Positions 57,067 to 64,000 of a stretch of DNA of 64,000 nt are shown here, in pieces. The position numbers were made by a program, and so were the translations under genes. Under the pieces are notes generated by a model, which was not told where the DNA came from, ran no database searches, and saw only the letters and a list, made by a program, of their open reading frames with translations. Position 1 is the first letter of the stretch. Every line of letters begins with the position of its first letter. The DNA comes from Sinisalibacter aestuarii. GTDB lineage: Bacteria > Pseudomonadota > Alphaproteobacteria > Rhodobacterales > Rhodobacteraceae. The stretch spans positions 62,001-126,000 of the forward strand of contig NZ_BROH01000009.1 of NCBI RefSeq assembly GCF_027923545.1. Reading direction: 5' to 3'.

Positions 57067-57639
57067 TCAGCCGTCGAACAGACCCACCTCGCCGCCCGGC
57101 CGCGCCGCGTTGGAGAGCAGCGTGAACACGTAGTCGGCCACCGAGCGGAAGGCGATCACCTCGAAGCTCGTCTCGTCGGGCATATGGAACCCGGCGGCGA
57201 CCTGTTGCAGCCGCGTGCGGCGCATCTGGCCGGGGCCGAACGCGCCGGGGCTTACATCCGCCGGGGTGAGCTTGGCGATCACCTCGCGCGCCTGTGTGCC
57301 GGTGACGCGCAGCACCACGCGGGCATCGGAGACATTCGCCACCAGCGCGTGCTGGCCCGCCAGCGCCTCGGTGAGCGCGGCGGTCAGCCCCGGCGCCTCG
57401 TCATAGCCGCAGAACAGCAGGAGTTCATCGGGCGACATCCAGGCGAGCTTGCGGCCCTTGGCGGCCACGATCGCCCCCTGCCCCGGCAGCGCCACCCCGG
57501 TGGCTTTCTTCACAGCCGCCTTCACCTTCGCCGCGCCCAGATCGCCGCGGATCGTCACCATGCCGGTGAGCCCCGCATCCGACACCTGGCAATAGCCCTC
57601 ATATGCTGCGCCCGCGAGCGCCGATACCGCGTCAGACAT
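57067..57639 (-). CDS. soxG: Sarcosine oxidase gamma subunit
   Basis: Smallest folate-linked-like subunit of heterotetrameric sarcosine oxidase, at 190 aa. It reads SALAGAAYEGYCQVSDAGLT, the GcvT-type segment LAWMSPDELLLFCGYDEAP and DARVVLRVTGTQAREVIAKL, matching SoxG. It starts inside the end of soxA (8-bp overlap) and is last in soxBDAG. It has no enzymatic residue of its own and is structural. The stop lies just next to the padR operator. Confidence 0.9.
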   Translation of the reverse strand: MSDAVSALAGAAYEGYCQVSDAGLTGMVTIRGDLGAAKVKAAVKKATGVALPGQGAIVAAKGRKLAWMSPDELLLFCGYDEAPGLTAALTEALAGQHALVANVSDARVVLRVTGTQAREVIAKLTPADVSPGAFGPGQMRRTRLQQVAAGFHMPDETSFEVIAFRSVADYVFTLLSNAARPGGEVGLFDG

Positions 57640-60600
57640 CCTGCTTGGCCCCCTCTTTGTCGTAGAACACCGGATCGACGATCTTCGCTTTGATCGCCGG
57701 CCCGCCGATGGTGGGGATCGTCACCACCTCGCCCATCCGCTCCGGCCCATGCGCGACGAGCCCCATGGCGATGCCGCGTTTCAGGGTCGGCGAATAATAC
57801 GTGGACGTCACCCGCCCCTGCATGTTGCGCTGACCATTGGCGTTGCGCCCCTCGGCGACCACGTAAGCGCCATCGGGGATCACGCTGCCATCGAGGGTTT
57901 CGAGGCCAACCAGCCGCCAGCGATCCTCGCTCGCCATGAAGCTGCGGCTCTGCGCCCGCTTGCCGAGATAATCGTCCTTCTTCTTCGAGATCGCCCAGTT
58001 CAGCCCGAGATCCTGCGGGATCACCGTGCCGTCGGTCTCGTCGCCGATCATGATGAAGCCCTTTTCGGCGCGCAGCACGTGCAGCGTCTCGGTGCCATAG
58101 GGCATTATCCCGCGCGTCTGCCCGGCCTGCCAGAGCCTGTCCCACAGTGCCTGCCCCATCGAGGCCGGCACGGCGATTTCGTAGCTGAGTTCGCCCGAGA
58201 ACGAGATGCGGAACAGGCGCACCGGGAAACCGCCCAGCTCGCCCTCGGCCCATGTCATGAAGGGCAGCGCCTCGCGCGACACATCCATCCCCCCAAGCGC
58301 CTCCAGCACCGCGCGCGCCTTCGGGCCGACCACGGCGATCTGGGCGTATTGCTCGGTCAGGTTGGCGGTGTAGACCCGCCAGTCCCACCATTCGGTTTGC
58401 AGCCATTCCTCCATATGGGCATGGATGCGGTCGGCCCCGCCGGTGGTGGTGTGGCAAAGCCAGGTGTCGTCATCGAGCCGGGCGACCACGCCATCGTCGA
58501 TCAGGAAGCCGTTTTCGTTGCACATGAGGCCATAGCGGCATTTGCCCACCGGCAGGGTCGACATCATGCCCGTATAGAGCATGTCGAGGAAGCGGCCCGC
58601 ATCGGGGCCTTTCACCACGATCTTGCCCAGCGTCGAGGCGTCGAGCAGGCCGACATTTTCGCGGGTATTGACCACCTCGCGCGTGACCGCATCCGCAGGC
58701 GTTTCGGTGCCGCGCAGATAGGCGTAGGGCCTGCGCCAATGGCCGACAGGCTCCCAATGCGCATGATGCGCCTCGTGCCAGGCGTGGATCGGCGTCTGGC
58801 GCACCGGCTGGAACAGCTCGCCCGCCGCCTCGCCGGCAATCGCGCCGAAGCTGACCGGGGTATAGGGCGGGCGGAAGGTGGTGGTGCCAGTCGCCGGGAT
58901 CGGCTGGCTCAGGGCCTGAGACAAAACCGCGAGGCCGTTGATATTGCTCAGCTTCCCCTGATCCGTGGCCATGCCCAGCGTGGTATAGCGCTTGGTGTGC
59001 TCGACGCTCTGATAGCCCTCACGCGCGGCAAGCTGCACATCGGACACTTTCACATCGTTCTGGAAATCGAGCCACATCTTGGCGCGTTTCGCCGGGCCTG
59101 CGCCCTCGGGCATGATCCAGACCGGCGCGATCGGCTGGCTGGCTTCCGCCCCGGCTTTGGGCGCGGCTTTGCGGCTGGCCTTGCCGCCCATGGCCCGGCC
59201 CGCCGCCTTGCCCGCCGCGTGGGCATCGGCCAGCCCCCCGGCCAGCGTGAGCGCTCCCGAGGCGCTGCCGGCGGTGAGGACGAAGCCCGCGCCATCGGCC
59301 CCGCTGGGCGCGCGGGCGGGATCGGGGCGGAACATCGCGTCCGCCTCGTCCCACAGGAGCTTGCCGCCGCAATGCGACCACAGATGCACCACCGGCGACC
59401 AGCCGCCCGACATCGCCACCGCGTCGCAGGCGATCTCTTCACCCGCGCCGCCATCGCCTTGCTGGCGCACGGCCAGCACGCCGCTCACCCGGTTGCGCCC
59501 TTTCACCGCACCGATGCCCCGGCCTTCGAGCACCGAAATGCCCGCCTCGCGCGCCGCCTGCGCCAGCGGGCTTATCACACTCGCCCGCGCATCGAGCACG
59601 GCGGCCACGTCGAGCCCGGCGGATTTGAAGGCCAGCGCGGTGCGGTAGGCATCGTCGTTATTGGTCACCACCACCACCCGGCGGCCAATGGCGACGCCCC
59701 AGTTGACGAGGTAGTCGCGCATGGCGCTGGCCAGCATCACGCCGGGCACATCGTTGCCCGCAAAGGCCAGGGGCCGCTCCAGCGCGCCGGTGGCGGTCAC
59801 GATCCGCCCGGCCCGGATGCGCCAGAGCCGGTGGCGCGGAGCAGCCTCGCCCGGCGCGTGATCGCCCACCCGCTCATGGGCGATGAGATAGCCGTGATCG
59901 TAGACGCCGAAGCCCTGCATGCGCAGGCGCATCGTCACGTTCGGCGCGGCCTCAAGCTCGGCCACGCTGGCCGAAACCCAGTCTTCCGCCGCCATACCGT
60001 CGATCTCGCCGCCATCCACCGGGGCACGCCCGCCCCAATGGGCCGATTGCTCCAGCAACAGCACCTTCACCCCGGTCGCCGCCGCCGCTTTCGCCGCCGC
60101 GAGGCCGGCAACGCCGCCGCCGACCACCGCCACATCGGCATGATGGTACAGGTGCTCGTACCGGTCCGCATCCGGCTCTTCCGGCACCGCGCCAAGGCCC
60201 GCCGATTGCCGGATGAACGGCTCGAACACCGTTTTCCACGCCGCTGGCGGGGCCATGAAGGTCTTGTAATAAAAGCCTGCCGGCAGGAAGCGGGCGAAGA
60301 GCGAATTGACCGCGCCGATATCGTATTCCAGCGAGGGCCAGTGGTTCTGGCTCTTCGCCACGAGGCCGGGAAAGATCTCGGTGGTGGTGGCGCGCTGATC
60401 GGGCTCGAACCGCCCGCCCTGCCCCAGCCCGACAAGCGCGTTCGGCTCCTCCGCCCCGGAAGCCACCGCGCCGCGCGGGCGGTGATACTTGAAGCTGCGG
60501 CCCAGCATCATCTGATCGGCCCCGAGCAGGGCCGAGGCCAGCGTATCGCCGGCATAGCCCTTGAAGCTGCGGCCATTGAAGGTGAAGGTCATCGGCTGGC

Positions 60601-60643
60601 TGCGGTCGATCAGCCGGCCGAGGGATTCGAGGCGGGTGCTCAT
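57632..60643 (-). CDS. soxA: Sarcosine oxidase alpha subunit
   Basis: Large subunit of 1003 aa that binds NAD+ and tetrahydrofolate. The N-terminus (FTFNGRSFKGYAGDTLASALLG) resembles a 2Fe-2S-like HCP fold; the dinucleotide site is VAVVGGGVAGLAAAKAAAATG; and the C-terminal half is a GcvT-type aminomethyltransferase with REVVNTRENVGLLDASTLGKI and GEVVTIPTIGGPAIKAKI. I start it at 60643, where ATGA overlaps the soxD stop; an upstream frame is not family-like. It passes formaldehyde equivalents to folate. Confidence 0.95.
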   Translation of the reverse strand: MSTRLESLGRLIDRSQPMTFTFNGRSFKGYAGDTLASALLGADQMMLGRSFKYHRPRGAVASGAEEPNALVGLGQGGRFEPDQRATTTEIFPGLVAKSQNHWPSLEYDIGAVNSLFARFLPAGFYYKTFMAPPAAWKTVFEPFIRQSAGLGAVPEEPDADRYEHLYHHADVAVVGGGVAGLAAAKAAAATGVKVLLLEQSAHWGGRAPVDGGEIDGMAAEDWVSASVAELEAAPNVTMRLRMQGFGVYDHGYLIAHERVGDHAPGEAAPRHRLWRIRAGRIVTATGALERPLAFAGNDVPGVMLASAMRDYLVNWGVAIGRRVVVVTNNDDAYRTALAFKSAGLDVAAVLDARASVISPLAQAAREAGISVLEGRGIGAVKGRNRVSGVLAVRQQGDGGAGEEIACDAVAMSGGWSPVVHLWSHCGGKLLWDEADAMFRPDPARAPSGADGAGFVLTAGSASGALTLAGGLADAHAAGKAAGRAMGGKASRKAAPKAGAEASQPIAPVWIMPEGAGPAKRAKMWLDFQNDVKVSDVQLAAREGYQSVEHTKRYTTLGMATDQGKLSNINGLAVLSQALSQPIPATGTTTFRPPYTPVSFGAIAGEAAGELFQPVRQTPIHAWHEAHHAHWEPVGHWRRPYAYLRGTETPADAVTREVVNTRENVGLLDASTLGKIVVKGPDAGRFLDMLYTGMMSTLPVGKCRYGLMCNENGFLIDDGVVARLDDDTWLCHTTTGGADRIHAHMEEWLQTEWWDWRVYTANLTEQYAQIAVVGPKARAVLEALGGMDVSREALPFMTWAEGELGGFPVRLFRISFSGELSYEIAVPASMGQALWDRLWQAGQTRGIMPYGTETLHVLRAEKGFIMIGDETDGTVIPQDLGLNWAISKKKDDYLGKRAQSRSFMASEDRWRLVGLETLDGSVIPDGAYVVAEGRNANGQRNMQGRVTSTYYSPTLKRGIAMGLVAHGPERMGEVVTIPTIGGPAIKAKIVDPVFYDKEGAKQDV

Positions 60644-60963
60644 TGCCAGCCCTCCCAGCCGGGACATTTCTTTTTGATCTTGGCCACCAGTTCCTTCGGC
60701 GGCTCGGAAACCTGCGCGGCATAGGTGCCGTAGACTTCCAGCGTGGTCGTGGAACGCGCGGCATGGAACCACTTGCCGCAGCCGGCGCTGTGGCGCCAGC
60801 GCTCGAAATGCACGCCCTTGGGGTTCTTGCGGTCGAACAGGTAGGATTCGAAAGCGTCGTCGGTGCTGCCGACCGTCGCGCGCTTGAGATGCGCCTCGCC
60901 GCCGGGGGTGAGTTCGGTTTCATCGGCCATGATACCGCAATAGGGGCATTCAAGGATCAGCAT
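60640..60963 (-). CDS. soxD: Sarcosine oxidase delta subunit
   Basis: Small zinc-binding subunit of 107 aa. The N-terminus reads MLILECPYCGIMADETEL; zinc ligands are the CPYC pair, with His and Cys in RHSAGCGKWFH. The C-terminal end (KIKKKCPGWEGWQ) is longer than some homologues. It begins at the ATG at 60963, as longer frames upstream contain the hairpin array. It overlaps soxA by 4 bp (ATGA). The hairpin cluster at 60997-61116 separates it from soxB. Confidence 0.93.
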   Translation of the reverse strand: MLILECPYCGIMADETELTPGGEAHLKRATVGSTDDAFESYLFDRKNPKGVHFERWRHSAGCGKWFHAARSTTTLEVYGTYAAQVSEPPKELVAKIKKKCPGWEGWQ

Positions 60964-60996
60964 GGCTTTGCCTCCGTCATCGTCCCGCCGGTCGCG

Positions 60997-61116
60997 CCGG
61001 AAACCTGGCAGGTTTCCGGGCCGTTTTCTTTCAAAGAAAACCGCCGCTGCCGGTTTCCTTCCCGCGATGCCGGGGACATTCGAATGTCCCCGGCAAATGT
61101 CTTCGAAGACATTTGC
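60997..61116. repeat. Cluster of four hairpins between soxB and soxD
   Basis: In order: CCGGAAACCT-GGC-AGGTTTCCGG (60997-61019), GTTTTCTTT-C-AAAGAAAAC (61023-61041), a perfect 26-bp palindrome with arms GCCGGGGACATTC (61069-61094) and a perfect 24-bp palindrome with arms GCAAATGTCTTC (61093-61116). The last two share a GC. The array fills most of the 154 bp between soxB stop and soxD start inside a four-gene operon. It could stabilise or attenuate the transcript. The first resembles the hairpins at 2904-2950. Confidence 0.75.
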
Positions 61117-61117
61117 A

Positions 61118-62365
61118 TCAATGCGCCACCCCCGCCGCCACGCTTTCGTCGATGAACCGGCCCTCGCGGAAGCGATCCAGCCCGAACGCCGCCGCCAGCG
61201 GCCCCGGCGCATCCTTCGCCACCAGTTCGGCCATCGCCCAGCCGGAACCGGGGATCGACTTGAAGCCGCCGGTACCCCAGCCTGCGTTGACGTAGATGCC
61301 GCCGACCGGGGTTTTCGACAGGATCGGCGAGCGGTCGCCGGTCATGTCGACGATCCCGCCCCATTGCCGCATCATCTTCAGCCGCGACAGCATCGGGAAG
61401 GTTTCGACCAGCGCGCGCACCGTCTCCTCGACATGGTGGAAGCTGCCCCGCTGGGTGTAGTTGTTGAACCCGTCGGTGCCGCCGCCGATCACCATCTCGC
61501 CCTTGTCGGACTGGCTCATGTAGCCATGCACGGTGTTGGCCATCACCACCACGTCCATCGCCGGCTTGATCGGCTCGGACACGAGCGCCTGCAGCGCCAC
61601 GCTTTCGATCGGCAGGCGGAACCCGGCCATCCCGGCCAGTTCCGACGAATGCCCGGCCACCACCAGCGCCAGCTTGGCCGTCTCGATCCGGCCCTTGGTG
61701 GTATTCACCGCCTTCACCGCGCCGTCCTCGGTCTCGATCCCCGTCACGGCGCAGTTCTGGATGATGTCCATCCCCATCGCGCTGCAGGCCCGGGCATAGG
61801 CCCAGGCCACGGCATCGTGGCGCGCGGTGCCGCCGCGCGGCTGCCAGAGCCCGCCCAGCACCGGGTAGCGGGGGCCGTCGAGCCTGATGATCGGCACCAG
61901 CTCCTTCACCCGCTGCGGGCCGATCCACTCGGTCGCCACGCCCTGCAGCGCATTGGCATGCGCCGTGCGCTGGTAGCCGCGCACCTCGTGATGGGTCTGG
62001 GCCAGCATGATCACGCCGCGCGGGCTGAACATCACGTTCATGTTCAGATCCTGGCTCATCGTCTCGTAGAGCGAGCGGGCCTTTTCATAGATCGCCGCCG
62101 AGGGGTCTTGCAGGTAATTGGACCGGATGATCGTGGTGTTGCGCCCGGTATTGCCGCCACCGAGCCAGCCCTTTTCGATCACCGCGACGTTTTTGATCCC
62201 GTGGTTCTTGCCCAGATAATAGGCCGTGGCGAGACCATGGCCGCCCGCGCCGACCACGATCGCGTCGTAGCGCTTTTTCGGCTCGGGGCTGGCCCAGGCG
62301 CGTTCCCAGCCGGTGTGATAGCGCAGGCCCTCGCGGGCGATGGCAAAGGCGGAATAGCGTCTCAT
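61118..62365 (-). CDS. soxB: Sarcosine oxidase beta subunit
   Basis: FAD-binding catalytic subunit of 415 aa that demethylates sarcosine to glycine, formaldehyde and hydrogen peroxide. The Rossmann motif is DAIVVGAGGHGLATAYYLG. Covalent FMN His region near KGWLGGGNTGRNTTIIRSN and MVIGGGTDGFNNYTQRGSF are family-like. I take the ATG at 62365, after GGGTCTGTCTC, with MRRYSAFAIAREG at the N-terminus. It is first in soxBDAG and its start is 189 bp from the divergent ccmI. No sarcosine transporter or glyA is seen in the window. Confidence 0.95.
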   Translation of the reverse strand: MRRYSAFAIAREGLRYHTGWERAWASPEPKKRYDAIVVGAGGHGLATAYYLGKNHGIKNVAVIEKGWLGGGNTGRNTTIIRSNYLQDPSAAIYEKARSLYETMSQDLNMNVMFSPRGVIMLAQTHHEVRGYQRTAHANALQGVATEWIGPQRVKELVPIIRLDGPRYPVLGGLWQPRGGTARHDAVAWAYARACSAMGMDIIQNCAVTGIETEDGAVKAVNTTKGRIETAKLALVVAGHSSELAGMAGFRLPIESVALQALVSEPIKPAMDVVVMANTVHGYMSQSDKGEMVIGGGTDGFNNYTQRGSFHHVEETVRALVETFPMLSRLKMMRQWGGIVDMTGDRSPILSKTPVGGIYVNAGWGTGGFKSIPGSGWAMAELVAKDAPGPLAAAFGLDRFREGRFIDESVAAGVAH

Positions 62366-62554
62366 GAGACAGACCCCGTGCAAGCTTTCGTGCCGCGACC
62401 ATAGCGCGTTCGCGCGCCGTGCCAATGCGACGAGCGGCCATCGGCCTTCCAGAAGCGACATCAACTTTGCGCGTGTCCCCGAGACCGGGCGTCGCAGGGG
62501 CTTTTGCCCGGCCCCCGGCTTCTATAGATGGGGGGCAGTACACAGGAGTAGACA

Positions 62555-64000
62555 TGATCGGTTTCTGGATCCTGGCGGGGCTCGCCATCGTGGTCACCAT
62601 CGCCGTGCTCGGCTACGCGCTCGTCGCGGGCAAGGAAAACGCCGAGGCGACGGCGGCCTATGATGTGCGCGTCTACCGCGACCAGCTTAAAGAGCTGGAG
62701 CGCGACGTGGCGCGCGGGGTGATCGGGGCGGAGGAAGCCCAGCGCGCGAAGGTGGAAATCTCGCGCCGCCTGCTGGACGCCGACCGCAAGGCGCAGGCTG
62801 GCAGCAGCGCGGGCAAGGCCCCGACAGGGCTGACCTGGAGCGCGCTTGCGCTGTCGGTGGCAGTGATCCTTGGCGGCGGGCTGTGGCTCTATGCCGATAT
62901 GGGCGCGCCGGGCTATCCCGACATGCCGCTCGAAGGGCGCAAGGCCACCGCCGAGGAACTGCGCGAGACCCGGCCAGGCCAGGCCGAGGCCGAGGCCGAC
63001 ATGCCCGAATGGGCCGGGCCGCCGCCCGAGGCGCCGGCGGATTATCTCGACCTGGTCGACCGTCTGCGCGCCGCCGTGGCCGAGCACCCCGAGGATCTGC
63101 AGGGCCAGACGCTGCTGGCCCAGCACGAGGGCGCGATCGGCAATTTCAGCGCCGCGCGGGCGGCGATGGCGCAGGTGATCGCGCTGAAGGGCGAGACCGC
63201 CGCGCCGGACGAGTACTCGAAATACGCCGATCTGATGGTGCTGGCGGCGGGCGGCTATGTGTCGCCCGAAGCCGAAGCCGCGATCACCACCGCGCTGGCG
63301 GGCAACCCGCAAGACCCGGTGGCGCTCTACTATGCCGGTCTGATGAACGCCCAGATCGGCCGGCCCGATATCGCCTTCCCGATCTGGCGCGACCTGCTGG
63401 AGCGCTCCGACCCGTCGGAGCCCTGGGTGGCGCCGATCCTGTCGGAAATCGGCCAGCTCGCCGCGCTGGCCGGGGTCGATTACACGCCGCCGCAACTGCA
63501 ATCGACGATGTCCGGCCCCTCCGCCGCCGATATCGCCGCCTCCGAGGATATGTCGCCCGAAGAGCGTGACGAGATGATCGCGGGCATGGTCGACCGGCTG
63601 ATGGAGCGTCTGGCCACCCAGGGCGGCCCGGCGACGGACTGGGCCCGGCTGATCGGCGCGCTCGGCGTGACGGGCGACACCGAACGCGCCGCCGCGATCT
63701 GGGGCGAGGCGCGCAACGTCTTCGCAGGCCGGGCCGACGATCTCGCTGCCATCGACGCCGCCGCCGCCGAGGCGGGGCTCACCGAGGCCACCCCGTTCGA
63801 CGCGCCGCAGGGCGATGCGGGCGCCCCCGCCCTGTCCGGCCCGTCGCAGGACGACATGGAGGCCGCCGCCGAGATGACGCCCGAGGAACGCACCGAGATG
63901 ATCGAGGGCATGGTAACCCGGCTCGAAGACGAGCTGTTGACCGATGGCGGCCCGCCCGAGCGCTGGGTCCAGCTTTTCAACGTGCTGGGCGTGCTGGGCG
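62555..64000 (+). CDS. ccmI: Cytochrome c biogenesis protein CcmI (3' end beyond the window)
   Basis: Membrane-anchored holder of apocytochrome c in system I maturation. The visible 482 codons begin IGFWILAGLAIVVTIAVLGY, a helix followed by the cytoplasmic loop AAYDVRVYRDQLKELERD, then GLTWSALALSVAVILGGGLW as the second helix and a long periplasmic domain with TPR-like helices (NPQDPVALYYAGLMNAQIGR). Two similar segments, MSPEERDEMIAGMVDRL and MTPEERTEMIEGMVTRL, start 108 residues apart and are followed by GGP-x3-W-x2-L. This repeat lies in the C-terminal region, which is known to vary in Rhodobacter CcmI. The gene is cut off by the window end. Confidence 0.9.

Noticed and set aside
57749-60724. 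991-codon plus-strand frame opposite soxA
   Set aside because: No recognisable domain; the soxA frame shows dinucleotide and GcvT motifs and operon coupling.

Overview
This is a high-GC alphaproteobacterial chromosome segment, most likely from the Rhodobacterales (Rhodobacter/Paracoccus/Roseobacter group). The pointers are the dusB(nifR3)-ntrB-ntrC-ntrY-ntrX cluster, the fused ispDF gene, an NtrC protein without the GAFTGA loop, a long Rhodobacter-type CcmI, the four-subunit sarcosine oxidase operon and a GC-rich dispersed repeat that I associate with this order. Coding density is very high. Many genes overlap by ATGA, GTGA or TGATG junctions, and no gene-free stretch exceeds 300 bp. I found no tRNA, rRNA, CRISPR array, transposase, phage gene or replication origin.

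Layout. 1-2.2 kb: K+ uptake (trkH cut by the window edge, then trkA). 2.3-3.9 kb: an ACT-domain protein preceded by a decayed copy of the trkA promoter and first codons, then an M48 peptidase. 4-11.2 kb: the nitrogen two-component cluster on the minus strand. 11.3-13.4 kb: ispDF-pgpA-cinA. 13.7-24.1 kb: amtB, a phosphoesterase, a CorC-type protein, a CoA hydrolase, a Crp/Fnr regulator with a small membrane protein, nnr, glnB-glnA and an unknown protein. 24.1-34.7 kb: DUF3445, a secreted phosphodiesterase, a hydrolase-OsmC fusion, alr, pqiA-like, radA, cvpA, a winged-helix/hydrolase fusion, a 54-residue protein, purF and small genes. 35-42.4 kb: SDR, surE-pcm-nlpD, and der/bamB/yfgM. 42.6-53.3 kb: an RND efflux pair, sulfotransferase plus ABC exporter, LysM protein, LOG protein, RarD. 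53.5-64 kb: tryptophanase, superoxide dismutase, padR-CPBP, soxBDAG and ccmI (cut by the window edge).

How the genes fit together. The nitrogen genes form a scattered regulon in one window: ntrBC/ntrYX sense nitrogen, amtB imports ammonium, glnB signals and glnA assimilates. I see a similar 17-bp TGC-N11-(G/T)CA box about 100-120 bp upstream of the dusB-ntrBC, amtB and glnBA starts, which I read as NtrC sites. Envelope genes also group: yfgM-bamB-der and surE-pcm-nlpD keep an order known from other Proteobacteria.

No wholly new multi-gene system stands out. The least routine signals are: a repeat element of the intergenic family lying in frame inside nnr; the partial trkA duplication that puts a promoter copy upstream of the ACT gene; hairpin clusters between genes; a one-component regulator fused to an alpha/beta hydrolase with an altered nucleophile elbow; and a Crp/Fnr gene that lacks a normal start codon but has a clean operator next to it.
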